Source of the DNA: Chaetorhynchus papuensis
Taxonomy: Eukaryota; Chordata; Aves; Passeriformes; Rhipiduridae
Length of the DNA: 64,000 nucleotides
Reading direction: 5' to 3'
NCBI GenBank assembly: GCA_013396525.1
Contig: VWYX01000665.1
Coordinates: forward strand, 124,001-188,000
Below the pieces are notes generated by a model. The model saw nothing but the letters and a program-made list of their open reading frames with translations. It did not search any database and was not told the origin of the DNA. Positions within the stretch are counted from its first letter, which is position 1; each line of letters begins with the position of its first letter. This document shows, one piece after another, positions 33,901 to 47,500 of the stretch. Position numbers and translations under genes: made by a program.

Positions 33901-36900
33901 TAAAAATTGCCTTTTGAATTTTCTCTCTCCCAATTTTTCTTTCTCAAATTCCCAATTTCAAGAAAAAAATAAATCATGGAAGTAATAACCATCCTCAGAC
34001 AAAAAGAGCTGTAGTCTCTTTTTTACACTGTCTTGAATGATAACTTTTCTTGTCCCTTCCTCAGTGCAGCCTGAGAGACACTGCACAGACTCAGCTGATC
34101 TGGGCTGCCACATGCCCGTGGTTTCACACTTACTAGAACTGGATCGATATGGATTTGTGTCCGGAACATTCTTGGGGAGTGTAAGGGCTTGAATGGTTTT
34201 ATTGTAGTCCAGTTTCCTCTCATTTACTTTACTGTCCCCAGCTGCAAGACAGAAACCACATTACTGCCAGGAATGAATAATTTTCATTCAAAGACCATTT
34301 TTGGTTACGTCAGGAGCTTCTGAAGGGCATCACACATCTTCCACATGTAAAATGTGACACTCTGGTAGTGTCTGCACTGAGTAATAATGACAGAAAGTGT
34401 GGAAAAAGGGATACAACGGTGCAGAGTTCACTTCTGCTTCCATAAACACAGTTCTTTTGTAAGTTTGTTATCAAACAATCCTCCGTTATCCTTCTCAGCT
34501 CAGCAATCCCGAGCTTTGCCTTCAGCCTGTCCTGCTTTTTCACCTCTGTACAGCTCCCTCCCCTCCTCCCTCAGCCAGGACACTCATAGCAAGATTGCAA
34601 ATGTCTCACATGTGAAGTGGGAGGTGATGAAGAGAAAGGAGGTCCCAAAAAACGTGAAGCAGATTCCCAGAGCCCCCTTGGTTTTGATCTGAGACACGAT
34701 TCGAGTTGTCACCGTGGCATACTCCACTTCTGGAAGGACGAAAAGAAGGTGCTGTCACTGAAATGCTTCTGACAGTGAGCGGGGAGGTTAGGAGAGGGAG
34801 AAAAGGGCAGGGCACAGGCTGGCAGCAGTGCCTTCAGCTCCCCACACACCTGAGCAGAACCAGATGAGGTCCCTGCGGATAAACACGGACATGTAGAGCA
34901 CTCCGTGAGCAGCTGAGTGCAGCAGGACGTAGTGGGGGCCCAGCGTCTCCTGCAGGCGGATCTCCCACTCTCTTCTGCAGGAAAGAACAACAGCTGGATC
35001 ACACAGACAGCACAGGAGACAACAACCAGGAGAGCAGATCAGCGTGGTGCACACAGAGCAGTCCCTCTCATACAGAACAACAAGCCCTAAGCAAGACCTG
35101 CACTCAACTAAGGGGTGGCTGCTGAGATGCCACAGAAATCAGCAGAGCTTTGCCGTCAGCTGCCCCGACAACAGGATGGAATCCTGCATGCCCAGAGAAG
35201 CTGTTCCATCCCTGGAAGTGTCCAAGGCCAGGTTGGAAAGGGCTTGGAGCACCCTGGTCTAGTGGAAGGTGTCCCTGCCCATGGTAGGGGGTGGGACTGG
35301 ATGGGCTTTAATGTCCCTTCCAACACAAACCATTCTGGGATTTTATGATTTACAGATCTCTGTGACTTTTTTCTCTAAACCCCATTTCCTCTGGTGCTCA
35401 TGCAATAGAGTTCAGTCTCGTTACATGGACTGATTATTGCAAATATTAAGAATATAATGGAGACTATTTCTAGTCTAATTCAAAGCAAAATGATTAGTTA
35501 GCAATAAAAGAAGATGGTTCATTACATTGTTTTTGCTACCTGTCTGGACAGCCTTCTTGAACCCCAATGACATACATGTCCTGGGCAAAGTCTGGATCTG
35601 TTGGCAGTAAAAAGTCATCCAGATTCACTGGAAGTTCCTATTACACAAGAAATTTAAAACAAAAAGAAAGGAAAGCAGTATTAGTTATGCAAAGATTTAC
35701 TAGAAAAATACCTTGTGATTTGACAAAGATGATGACTCAGCTTGACAAGGAACATAGTCATGAGCAGAAAAGCATCACCCCAATCCCTGCAGTAGAGCTG
35801 GGGTAACTTTACTGCTGCCAAAAGACTGCTGTGAAGACTTCTGTGAACTTACCTTCTGACCCTGCATGTTCCAGGTGGCCACAAAGATTCCGATATTCCG
35901 ATCAGGGAAATACCTGCTAAGTTCTTCTGCTCCCATTAAGGCACCACTTGCCAGAAGGCTGCCTTCCAAATAGCTCCTGTGGACAGAAGACCCAAAAAGG
36001 AGCATCTCAGGAATGGGCATGGCAGCTGGGATACTGATTTGTAATGTTTGAACCTTGAAGCAATCAAGAAAACACCTTTAAGAAGAAGGAATTTAATATT
36101 TATGTATTGTTCTGCTTGCCTAAAGTTCCTTCCAAAGCCAGGACACGAGGGTGATGGTGAGGCTGATGCTGCTCAGGTTCTGTAATGAGAAGGCTGAAGC
36201 CATCCAAACTCTTCAGCCCCACTAACACTCAACCAGACAGAGGGCAAAGAAATTGGTTTGATAACCTCAGGTTGCCCAGAGAAGCTGTGGCTGCCCCTGG
36301 ATCCCTGGAAGTGTTCCAGGCCAGGTTGGATGGGGCTTGGAGCAACCTGGGCTAGGGGAAGGTGTCCCTGCCCATGGCAGGGGTGGGGTTGGATGACCTT
36401 TGAGGTCCCGTCCACCTAAACCATCCCGTGATCCCGTGATTCCATTACATTTGAGTACCTTGAAGCAGCTCAGCTTACTTCAAACATGAAACCAGCTCCA
36501 CCATTCCCAGCGTTCTGGCATCAAGTTTCTCCTAACCAAAAATTCAAACTCACATCCTTCCTTCAATTCAGCTCACCAAATCAGCCTCAAGAAAATAATT
36601 TATTGAGCCTGAGATCTCAAAATATCCTGTTTGGGAAGGACAGATGCATCCCACAGCACGTGCCTCTCTGAAGGACACGCTTACAGAGGTGAGGGATGCT
36701 GGCACAGGGACTGCATGTTGAATAAGCATTTTTAATCTTGCTTAAGCTCTGCAAATAACGATGAGAGAATTGTGTCAGGGAGTTCTGGGCAACCCAATGC
36801 TGCCCACCGGGCTCCAGCTGCTTAAGGGAGGAATGGGAAAGAAAACCCTCTGGCAAACAAGTAACAATCTATCTTTGAGGCTTTTTTTTACTAGTTAGTA

Positions 36901-38346
36901 ACAGTTTAATTTATCTCAGAATTATTTCCCCTTTTACTACTGACTCCCATGCTTTGGATCAATGATTAGATTTTTCCCTCCTGGAAAAGCTGGGGTAGAG
37001 GAGCTCCTGTGGGATACTGGAGTAGTTCCCAGTACATAATTTGATCCTGCCAGAAGCCAAACAAGTGCAACATCTGCTCGGCACCTCACAGGACAGTGAT
37101 AATACTGCATGACAATTTCAATTTAAAATATCTGGCGTTATTTTTTTCTGCAATTTATCATTTCAGTTCAAGCCCAATCTACTTTTAGATTTTTCTAAAA
37201 AATAGTTTCCCCAGCTGCTGGCTTGCACAGCCAACTGCTTCTTAATTCTCAAAACAGATGCTGTAACTATTACAAGCAAACTGACAGCAAATCGAACTCG
37301 TATTTATGAAAACACCCAGCTAAAAGGAACAAATGTACCAATCTCTTCATCTTCCAACTCTTTCCAGTCCCCACAGCAGGTTAAATAACACAGAACGGCT
37401 TTTGCGCTTTACCAGGAGCTCAGAAATTCCCTGTCCCTGCCCAGTGGGGTTTTCCTCCCTGCCAACACCCCAAACTCTGCCAGGAGAAGCTGGGGGGGCC
37501 CTACCTGCTGCGAACATCCTTGGCTCGGATGGGAGTGAGCACGCTGAAGGTGGATTTCATGGAGTCCGTGGAGCAATTGTCGTAGAGCGTCCCATTGCCC
37601 TGCAGCTTGGAGTCGCTGAGGCTGCTGCTCACCCTCCCAAACTTGTGCTGAGAATAATGTCGGTAATCCAGACAATCTGAGTCGATCCTATTAGCTGTCC
37701 TCAGGGAGTGGGAGGCCACGTTGAGCTCCATGGGGGGCAGGGGGCGGGCCGGCATGATTTGGGACAGCCGGGGTTTGCCCCCCGCGAACCCCTTCCCCCG
37801 CAGGAGCCCCCCAAAGGCACTGGAGATCTCAGAGGCTCGTTTGCCCAGGTCCGAGGCGCCTCCCCTGCTCTTCCCCACGGGACTGGCTTCCAAGGCGTCT
37901 GGTGAACTGTGCGAGGAATCCTGCTGGCAGCAGGGATTGCAGGGGCTGGCCCTGCCCCTGGTGGGAGGGCTGGGGGACGCTTCCTGCAGGGAACCGTTGG
38001 AGGAGCTCGTCTCGTTGGGATCAGTCAGGCTTTCCTGGCTTGTCCTAAACCGTCTCCACTTCCTCCAGCTCTTCTCATCCAGGGATGCAGCGCGCTCCAG
38101 CCGGGGCTTCCGAGGGGGCCTTGGAGTGATCGATTTAATTTTCATATTGGCTTTGAATTCTTCTGGCAGAAGCTTTAAGGTCTCGCTTATGGGCGTGCCT
38201 ATTTTCGGAGGTGCCCCTTCGCCCCCAGCCTCCTTTTTGGCTGCTTTTCCAGCTTTTTTTGCCTGCAGGTCCTGTACGGCTCCACCCTCCATGCTCCGAG
38301 TAAGACACACCCTTGAGTGCTGTGGAAATCCATTTGGAGTACTCAT
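30991..38346 (-). CDS. INPP5E: INPP5E, inositol polyphosphate-5-phosphatase E
   Basis: Removes the 5-phosphate of PI(4,5)P2 and PI(3,4,5)P3 and shapes ciliary membrane lipid; human loss causes Joubert syndrome (family knowledge). Exons on the minus strand: 38346-37505, 35976-35853, 35637-35540, 34974-34850, 34729-34610, 34241-34134, 33428-33267, 32727-32612, 32248-32112 and 31123-30991. They give 654 aa (human 644). The first exon codes a Pro/Ser-rich, poorly conserved region with the shared motif RLERAASLDEKSW. The catalytic domain starts at FVATWNMQGQK. Key motifs are FWFGDFNFRL (about residue 482) and PSYTDRV plus KTSDHRPV (about 562-598), so the active site looks intact. The tail has FDRDLYL, matching the human ciliary-targeting FDRELYL, and ends in the CaaX box CSIS (human CSVS) for farnesylation. 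The ATG at 38346 has A at -3; a second ATG 17 codons on is possible. Confidence 0.95.
35185..35352 (+). mobile_element. CR1 LINE 3' fragment
   Basis: The plus strand reads agaagctgttccatccctgg, aagtgtccaaggccaggttg, aaggtgtccctgcccatgg, cttccaacacaaacc, ending gggattttatgatt. This is a sense CR1 3' end, antisense to INPP5E, in the intron between exons 3 and 4. Confidence 0.92.
36266..36445 (+). mobile_element. CR1 LINE 3' fragment
   Basis: The plus strand carries ggttgcccagagaagctgtg, aggccaggttggatggggc, ttggagcaacctgggctag, aaggtgtccctgcccatgg and a terminal octamer-like tail (gatcccgtgattcc). It is a sense CR1 3' end, antisense to INPP5E, in its first large coding intron. Confidence 0.93.
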
Positions 38347-39079
38347 TGTCCCCCGGGTACCAGCTATGGATGCTGCTCCAGACGAAAACTTTCCTCAAAG
38401 CATAGTTTCCTTCCCTTTACCACCCTGTGGGTTCACAGGGCTTTACTCAGCCAGCAAGACATGGGAATTGCAGAGAGCTCAGCCTTTAGCTGGGAATGAA
38501 GGGCAGGTGAACGTGCAGGCAGATGCATCGTCTGCAAAATTCCGAGACGTGGGATGCCTGGATCCCCCGAGAGAGAGGTGTAAGAATGAAAAGTTATTGA
38601 GCTGCAAACTCTACTCCTTGGTCAGAAAGCATCCCCTTGCAGGACCTCCCTCTAGCACAACCCAAACCTTAACGTGACCTTGTTAGAAAATCACTGTTAT
38701 TTCCCGGTTTTTTTCCCCCGAAAGCAGAGCAGTGACCTCCACACTGCTGCAGGCATCACAGCTGTTTACACCCTTCTTTAAGAAAAGGCTGTGTGTCCTG
38801 CTAGCACGAAAGGAAATTTAAACTGCACAGAAACCACAGCTCGCTGTCCTTGCTGTACACAGGCGTCACCAGCACAACCAGCCCGCAGCACCGGCTGCCC
38901 GAGGCCAGGAAATTTCCAGTGATGCCACAGCCGGGAAATCGCTGCCGCCTTTTCCTGCCTTGCACCAACCCCGCTCCCAGCCGCTGACACCGAGACGACA
39001 CCCCAGGGCTGGGTTTAGGGTACGGGAACGGGGCTCCGACTACAATTCTACACGGGGGAAGCACCTCGTCATTCTGCGG

Positions 39080-39480
39080 CTACCGCGGACCAGCCTCCCC
39101 CGGCCGCTGCACCCGGGAGGGGCATCACCCGATGAACGCAGCCCAGAGCCCGGCTTTGGCACCGAGGGGCCGCCGCCCGCATCCCCCGGCCGGGCAGGAC
39201 GGCTCCGGCCCCGGCCCTCACACCGGCCGCGCCTCCCGCCCGCCGGGGCCGCCCCTTCCCCCGCCGCTGCGGGCGGCACACGCAGCCCGGGCCTCACCGC
39301 TTCCTCACGGTTCCTCCTCGCTGCCCGCGGTCGCAGCGTCGGTGCCGGTGCCCGTTTCTGCGGCGGTGACGGTCCCGGTCGCGGTCCCGGTGCGGCCGCC
39401 CCGGCCCGGCCGTAGCAACGGGGGCAGCGCTGGGCAGGGCCCGCCCCGCCCGCAGCGCCCCCCGGCGGCCGGAGGAGCGC
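39080..39480 (-). promoter_or_regulatory. INPP5E: CpG island, likely INPP5E promoter and 5' non-coding exon
   Basis: About 400 bp of very CpG-rich sequence 0.7-1.1 kb upstream of the INPP5E ATG. On the minus strand a good donor (GCG/GTGAGG) occurs with the last exon base at 39298. This would fit a short non-coding first exon spliced to the exon with the ATG. Island identity is visible; the exon is inference. SEC16A ends on the other side, so the island most likely serves INPP5E. Confidence 0.6.
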
Positions 39481-39607
39481 GGAAAGGTCGCGGCTGTCAC
39501 CGTACGGGAGGAAGGAGGCGTTTAAAAAGCAGCTTAAAATAAATGTTTTACATGTAAAGAAATTTAAAAGTTGCCTAGATTAAGCCTAAAGCTTCAATAC
39601 AAACACT

Positions 39608-39905
39608 GTTCACAGAAGCGTAGACTGGTTGGGGGTAGTAAGGAGCTTAAAGATAACAGTTTCCAACCTTTGCCATAGGTAGGGACACTTTCCATAGGCT
39701 CCAAGCCCTGTCCAGACTGGCCTTGAACACTTCCAGGGATGGGGCAGCCACAGCATCTCTGGGCAACCTGTGCCAGGGCCTCATCCCCCTCACAGAGCAG
39801 GATTTCTTCCCCATATTCCATCTAAACCTGCTCTGATGCACAAGCTCCTTCCAACCACCAAACTCTCCAGGGCTGCCTTTCCTCACATAGATCATTCCTG
39901 GACAA
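39608..39905 (-). mobile_element. CR1 LINE 3' fragment
   Basis: The plus strand contains cacagaagcgtagactgg, ccttgaacacttccaggga, ggggcagccacagcatctct, gggcaacctgtgccagggc and catctaaacctgctctg, the reverse complement of CR1. The element is on the minus strand, between the INPP5E promoter and the SEC16A 3' end. Confidence 0.9.
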
Positions 39906-39984
39906 ACAGGAGAGGTTCTTCCACCCAGCTCACTGAAGCAATAACCACAAGAAGAAAGTAAAATGTGAAAGTGCTCCAGAGCGC

Positions 39985-41565
39985 AAAATATTTTATTTAA
40001 GAATTTACAGTGTCAAATCTTACACTTAGGAAAGACAGCTGCTCCCCACCTCAGAGGGAGCCTCCTTGAATGAAGTTGTTTGGCAGTCTCTACCGAAAGG
40101 AGAAAATAATCAGCAGCCTGGCTGGACTAGAGGAAAGCCAAGTGTCTGATTAGGTTTCAATTATAGAAAAGTAAACCACACTGACTGCTGCTGCCCACGC
40201 CTGGAATCGAGTATGGACCAGCACACAAAGGTTTCTAATCCCCCCAAATAGTGTTGTACTTGGGCTGCATACAAACCTTCTGGGACATACATAAGGCTAT
40301 CACGATCTTAGAAAAGTGGTGTTATTCAGGAAAAGAAAAAAAAAAAAAAACAGGGACAAATACTGGCAATTTCACATTCGTATTACTTCTACTCCTGGGC
40401 AGAAATTCAAGTAAAATCAAATAGTTTGGTGGCAAGTTCTAAATAAAATATGGCCTAACGATTTAATAAATATTTAAAAGTTTATTTCTCTCTTTGCAGA
40501 TAATTCAGATTCTTCAGTGAATATAAACGCTGCATATCATGGTTTTCAAGATTTCCTATATTAAACCTAAAGATTTTAAAGTCCATCTGTAGAGGTCTAA
40601 TCCATCTACTTTTAGTATGAAATTTAGCTGTTAGCTATTTAAGACCTTGGTTATTTTTAGTAATGGAGATTCAAGAACGGATTACTACACTGATTCTGGC
40701 ACTCCAAAAAGGAAAAAAATGAACAACTTTCAAGCTGTTACCCCCCAGCTGCAGAGTGCCAGCAGTTTGAGAGAAAGCAAAGTAACCGTATTGCACTTTA
40801 AACAAACACTCACTCGTCAAGAGAACAGCGTTGGCTATGATACAGAGCTCCTTCCCACTATACACTTGGCTTTACAGGTAGTCTAAACCACAAACTACAT
40901 ACAGACTAGGAAAAGATCCAAATCAAATCAGGATTAGGTTACAGTCACAGTTTTCATTCAATAGAGGTCGATTTATTTGGATGAGCTGTGGCCCCCTCCC
41001 CCCCTCCCAAAAACCAAACCAGCATGAGGCATCTCCTGGGCGAGCCTCTCCCAGGGGAACATCTCTGGCTCCACTTTTCTCTGGCTGAAAGCATCACAAT
41101 TGTGCATGGTCCTCTTAAGGCCACAGTGTTATCTTACAATGTGGACATGGTTTGTGGGTTTTTTTTTTTTTTACCCCTGCTGGGAGGGGAGCATCCTTCA
41201 GAAATTAAGGAATCCCTGAAACTATGTCTCGGAAGGTCACGCCAGTAAGGTTTAAAATAAACTTCAAGGAATAAATTGCCTACGCAATTTACAAACAGGT
41301 TTTGTAACAGACAGCAACTATTTCCTCTCTTGTGTCTATTCTTTATCACAGCAAAGCTATTTCTAGCCAGGTTTTGAAAAGGAAAAGTTACATATATTTC
41401 ACGTTTGGTAATGGTTTGCGTAGATGAGGTGCAAGCACGAAGAAGACCACCCATCATTAGATTTCTGTCATGTCAACTGCAGCTGATACCACGTGCCATA
41501 AGGCTGAGTAGTTCTTTGCAAACTCAGAACATGAGTGAGGATTCCAAATACAAAGCCATTGTATT
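39985..41565 (-). other. SEC16A: SEC16A 3' UTR and poly(A) signal
   Basis: After the SEC16A stop (41566-41568), minus-strand sequence runs about 1.57 kb to an AATAAA at 39997-39992. It is AT-rich, with an A-run near 40327-40350 and a T-run near 41159-41172 (plus strand). No alternative coding sequence is seen. The UTR end is inferred from the hexamer. Confidence 0.65.
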
Positions 41566-44500
41566 CTACTTCAATGTTGGATACTTCCTCTGTCCAATTC
41601 TTCCCAGTCTTGAACTTCCAGTGGCTGCAGTGGCTGCAGGAGACTGAAAAAAGAACAGGAATAAACAATGTGTTCTGTAGAAGTGTCATGCTGGAGACCA
41701 AATTCAAAAAAATTGGGAATAAAGTTGTGAATGGAAACTTGTTAAATTGAACACGTGCCAGACTGATCTTTGTGCACATTTAACACTCTATGTGGAACAA
41801 CCCAGATCAAGCTGGTAAAGCACAAAATCACGTTTTGTTCAACAGTTTTGTTCAAAGTATAGAATCAGGCTGGTTTGGGTCAGAAGGGACTTTAAAGTAC
41901 ATCACATTCCATCCCCTGCCATGGGTAGGGATACCTTCCACTATCCCAGGCCGCTCCAAACCCCTTCCAGCCTGGCCTTGGACGCTTCCAGGGATGGGGC
42001 AGCCACAGCTGCTCTGGGAAATGTTGGATAATAAAGAAAAGGAAGAAGAAAGGTGAGGCCTTGACTCACTTGTGCAAATTGAGAGGGGTTGTAGAACGGT
42101 ACCGCTCCTGCTGAAGGTGCCCCTGAGGGTGGAACAGCGGCAGGCTGGGAAGAGAAAACACTGAAATGAGACGAGGGCAGAGCTCCAGTGCCTCTCCAAC
42201 GTGGTCTGCTAAGTCATACAGAGCAGATATTCACAGGAATAATGCCAACAACATGGAGAGCGCAGCCTATTGGAACAACTGCAGAGTGCTGGTACAGTTT
42301 GCATCCAGATCCAGAACAGGACTGGCTTAATGTCAGAACTGGCCAAACAATGTCACATGCATCAACTGCAAATAGCTCTGCAGATCCAAAGCATGCAAAA
42401 CCAACACAAGACACCAGTGCAACTCCACTCAATTAGTACCTTCTGCCTTTGTTAGTACACCTCAGGACTTGCCCCAAAATAAACGTTCTATGTCAGGTTT
42501 TGCTTTACTAAGAAATATCAGAAAGGTTTGTGTCACCCCTTTGTGGTGACCCCACAGCTCTGGAACTCCCAGCAGAGATGAAGCATTCCTTTAATTCCTA
42601 CAGGGACTTTTGCAGATGGTTTATTACCAATTTGAGACTGGCAGCAGCAGAATGACCAAGTTTTGCTTGTAATGAGTCTTTTTAGAAGGTTTGTTGGGTT
42701 TGGTTTGAGGATTTTTGAGATTTTTTTTGTTTAAAATCAACTGCTTTCTTTAGTATCCCAGAAGAAAGATGATGAAATTATGTGAATATCTTAGGAACAT
42801 AAATAAAAGCATGCCTGGATTACATGCACTCTCATAAATACACAAAACTGAAGACCCTGTTTGAGTGTAAAAAGGAACACTACATCATGATCTACTTTTA
42901 ATGATATTTCTGTGAAATGAGGGGGAAATGACTAAAAGTAGCATTAGTATTTGAGCAAATGCAAAATAAAGAGGGAGGGGGGAAAGTAAATAAGTTAACA
43001 TAAATGAGAATGGCCAGCCACATGTACCTGATTAAAATGCTGGCTTACTTCACGTGATAATGAACTCATTGAACTAGAGCGCGAAAGCTACAAAACAGCA
43101 AGAACACACAAATACAAAAAAACACAAATAAAAAAAGTCGTCATGCATGTCACTGCCCCAAGCTTTCAGTTGTTTTATTTCATTGTCAAAGTCTCACTGC
43201 CAAAGGTTAAACCAACTTCAAGTTAAAAAACAAAAAAAAAACCAAAAACAAACATAAAGCCAGAAGTTAGTTTAAATCAAAAGGACTTCTTAAAGCACAA
43301 AATTATGTAGGTAGAGAAAACATTAAGTAGGAACAAAGGTAATGTTACTCTGCCTGGCACACAGCAATTTGTTCTCCTCGTGTCTTGCACTTAATTAGTG
43401 CAATATTAGTGAAATTATATGCATGCATGGAGGCAAGAAGAGACCCTCAAACTGCTACTGATATCTTACCCTGAAAAAGGCTTTTAAAAGTACTTATACA
43501 GGAAAAGGAGATCACAGAATGTAGGACATGGAGGCTGAACTTCTCATATGGGCTTAGAGGTCTTTTCTGTACAATTTTGGAGGCAGTCAAATCCCATCTT
43601 GGCTACTCATCAGCCACTGAATCAATTACTTGTTGTTTTAGATGACCCATGGTAAGACCATTACAATTAACTGTAAAAGTCATTAATTAAATACTTTTTT
43701 GCATCAAGCCTTACCTCGCCTGACTGGGAGCCATCAGGGTTAGGAACAGGAAGTCCAGATCCCGGAGGAAGGGCTGCAGGGTTTAAGTACTGAAGAAAAA
43801 CAAGGCATTTCTGTTTATCATCATTACTGTGAGGCTATTTCACATTTCCCTAGAGATGCCACTGAAGCAGAGCAATGTTACAACAAATCAGGCACGTGTA
43901 ACATCCAGTGTAAGACTCTTCCCACGTTCTTGGTCCCCTTCCTGGCACATGCTGCACCCATGGAAGCTGCAGCCCTGCCAAATGAGGAAATGCAACCTCC
44001 CACTTCCATTTTCACTTGCATTCCCCTTCTCCTGCTCTTTAAGTAAAACGTTAAACCACAATCCCCTCAACAATAAAATGCTTTATGCACCGTGGCTGTG
44101 AAACTGCTGCTCAGAATCACGAGGGGGTTTGGATCAGAAGTTTGAATTCTATCCACAAGACATTCCTTCTAACCCACCTCTGGTTCCACAGCTGCAGCAG
44201 GGTCTGTGTTGGTTTGGTTTGCAGCTGGTGTGTGCTCTGCTGCTCCACTCCCTTCCACGGGCTGGGATTCCCCTGGAACTGCAGAGGAAATAGGATTTAG
44301 CCAAACACACCATTACCCATAAACAGCCATACAACCTCCCCACAATCGTATCCACACACCTGAGTTGGGAACAAACACGTTGGCAGGAATGGGCATTGGT
44401 GCCAAGGGGGCAAACAGGTCTGATGGTGCAGGAACAGCACCACTTGCCTTGGATCCTCCTGGATTCAGGACATCCACATAGCGGGCTCTGTTTCCAGCTA

Positions 44501-47500
44501 AACCAGGAAAAAGAACAAATAACAAAAATAAGCCTTGTGTTAGTCATGCCTGTGTCTACTTGGAACAGTTTGCTGGTTAAAGCATCTTTCAGGATCAGAA
44601 AGTAACACTCCAGGGACACAAACAGAAACACCCAAGTCATGATACTGTGATGGCAGTGCAGGAGCTGGGCACGAGCAAAGCCAGCAACAGCCACAGCTCC
44701 ACTGAGCTGCCAACGTTCCCAAACAACCCTGGAGAAGTCAGGACTTCTGCCTTCTTATTTGATGCAGGAGAAAGTCTTAAATGTCACTGCTGGCTGTTAC
44801 CTGCTCTCCTGGAGAACACGTTGACAGAGGCACCAGGTGGGCCTCCAGGCCCAGGGGGAGCAGCCTGAGCAGCTTTAGGAAATCCTGTTGGAGGTGGTGG
44901 TGGTGGTTTACTCTGCATGGAGACAAAAAAAAAAAAATCCAATCACATCATTGATTGATGTTGCACATTTTAATCCAAATTCAGTAAAAAGCAGCTCTTT
45001 AAGAGCCAATAACAGATTAAAGAAAATTCTGTGCCAAGTACAGATTTTTGTTTTCCACTTGGAGAAATCATGAGGACTCAGGTTTTTACCTCTTCTTCTG
45101 GTTCATCCAGATTAACCCAGCGTTGTTTCTGCTCATCCCAAACAATCTAAAAGAAAACCACAGTCAAAACCAAAGAGCTCAAAGCAAGCTGCTAAAAAGT
45201 TTAAAATAATTGTAACTATTTTTTTCTTTAAAAAGCCAGTCTTAGAATAAAAATAATCTTCAAAGTTTTACAATCATTTGTTTACTCATCAAAACAATGT
45301 TCATCTATCATCCAGGAGAACATCAGGAACAAATTCAGGTGTATAAAGGTTTTTGTGATTTTTGGGGCCTTACTGATTTGTTCTTGTCATCTGGCAGGTG
45401 AGCCTCATTCTTTCCTTTTCCCATCAGCCAGCGAAACCAGGTTGCACCAGTCTGAAAAGAAATTAAATCTACTCAGTTCATTCTCTCACCACTGCCTTTA
45501 CAGGCAGGTTAAAAGAAACATTCATGCAACAACACATTTTCTGTTAGGGACTTCAACTCTGAGCCCAGAGTTGCACCTAATAAACAGAAATAAACAGTTT
45601 AATTAGGACCTCTTAAGTACCGTGGACTAGGGGTGACCACATTTACTAACAAATCTCCTCCAGCTGTAGGTACCTCGCTAAGAAATTGTACCTTTTTAGG
45701 TGCTGCCTCCTTCTTTGTTTCTTTTTTAGTCTCTTTCCCTGCAGGAGCAGAGGGAGGAGGAGAGGGTTGTTTTGCTGCAGAGTTGGATCTCTCTCGTCCC
45801 ACGGAATGAGCAGAGGACTCTGAGGTTGTTCGGGATCTTCGCCCGTAGCCCTGGGTGACAAAAAGCACAAAGTTGTCACTGCTGCAGTGATGGATCACAT
45901 TTCATCTTCCTAAAAAAAAAAAATCCTTCTTTGTAAAATCCATTAACAGAAGTGATCTAAAAGTTAATACACCTAAGGATGGATCTTTGTCCTGGTGCCT
46001 GGTTAGATATAAAGCCAGGACCTAAAGGCATAATAAACAAGCAGCTAAATAACTGACACGACATTAATTTTTTATCAAGAATTTCCACACAATTAAAGAC
46101 ATTTAATCTGGTTATTTGGGGACTTCTAAAAACCAAGCTTCAATTCTTGCTGAAGAGCAATAGAGAGCCCCCAAATCCTCTTGTGTTTGCATGGTGCTGC
46201 AATGCAGCTGAAGAAATGTATGAAGTGACAGTACCATGTTAGCCATTCTGCCATAGAAATCATCCTCTCTCTGTTCAGGGAAGGAGTTTTGTGAAGGAGA
46301 CTCCGGGGCAATTCTCTGCATTCCTTAAAAAAAAAATTAGATGATGTTAGCAGGGACACACACCAACAAAAGAACCAACAATAAACACCAAAGCCCCCAA
46401 GCCCCACAACAGTTCTAAGGCAAAAGTTTTCACCAGTTATGAGTTTTGTGCTAGAGAGAACCTGATCTTTTAAAGGATGAGAGCTACAATTGCTGTGATT
46501 TTTTTTCCTCTCCTGTCTGGGTTTGTGTTTGTTCTAAAACCCAGGCCAGAGCAGGCTGAGGGATGCAACCATCAGGATGGAGCAGTTAAAGGTTCCTCAT
46601 GTCTCAAACTCTGCCAAACTTAGGTTTGCCTCCTTCCACATGTGTCAGGCTCTGCTGTCACAGAAATGAAACTTAGCAGGGTCCCAGAAACTCATGCCCA
46701 GAGGCAGAAATCCCTGATACAGACCTTGGAAACAGAACTGCCAATCCCTGTGCACTCAGGGACGATCTATCAGGGTCTAAATCATGACCTGCTGAGTCTG
46801 ACCTCACTTTTACAGTAAGCCAAAAAAGCAGGATGAATACTACAACTTTCTACAGATGTTTCTATACCATTACATGGTGTTTTTAAATTTCATTACCCAA
46901 AATGTGACTATTTTTTAAATACTGAGCTATTTTGAATTATTCCCCAAAACACTTCATTCCCCTTAGAAGGAAGGAAAGCTGTTTATTAAGATCCCAGACC
47001 TGTTTCCAGGTTTGTCTGCTCTTCTGACCGTGGTTCCATTTCTTGTGGTGGCCCTCCTGGGGGTAGTGTTGACCCTAAATATAGCGGGGATGGTTCAGTT
47101 CCATAGGGATTTGAAAATCCTTGGGGTGTAAAGCCAGGTCCTGGACCAAGAGGCTGAGGAGCCACTGGATAGAAGGGGACACTTCCCTGGTCACCAGGAG
47201 GAATCATGGCAGCTGAGCCATCAAGGACAGCCTGAGGTACTGCAGCATGAAAAAAAACCCAGAGTTAAGAGTTATAATTAAACAGAAATTCCAGTGTGAA
47301 CCTTTTACCCCATGAATGATACAATGCACAAGTGAAATCTCCCTGTTCCAACCAGCCTCTTAAGTGGTTTCTTATGTCAGAAACCTGAAACCTTTATTTT
47401 CCCTCTGTCATAAAGGACATGAAACACCAACCTGAAGGCATCAGCTGCACGCTCTGCATCTGTTGAGCCATATTAGGTAACAAGGATGCCAACAAGGCAT

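Noticed and set aside
37721..38677. 318-codon plus-strand open frame opposite INPP5E exon 1
   Set aside because: It is the antisense shadow of the conserved INPP5E first coding exon.
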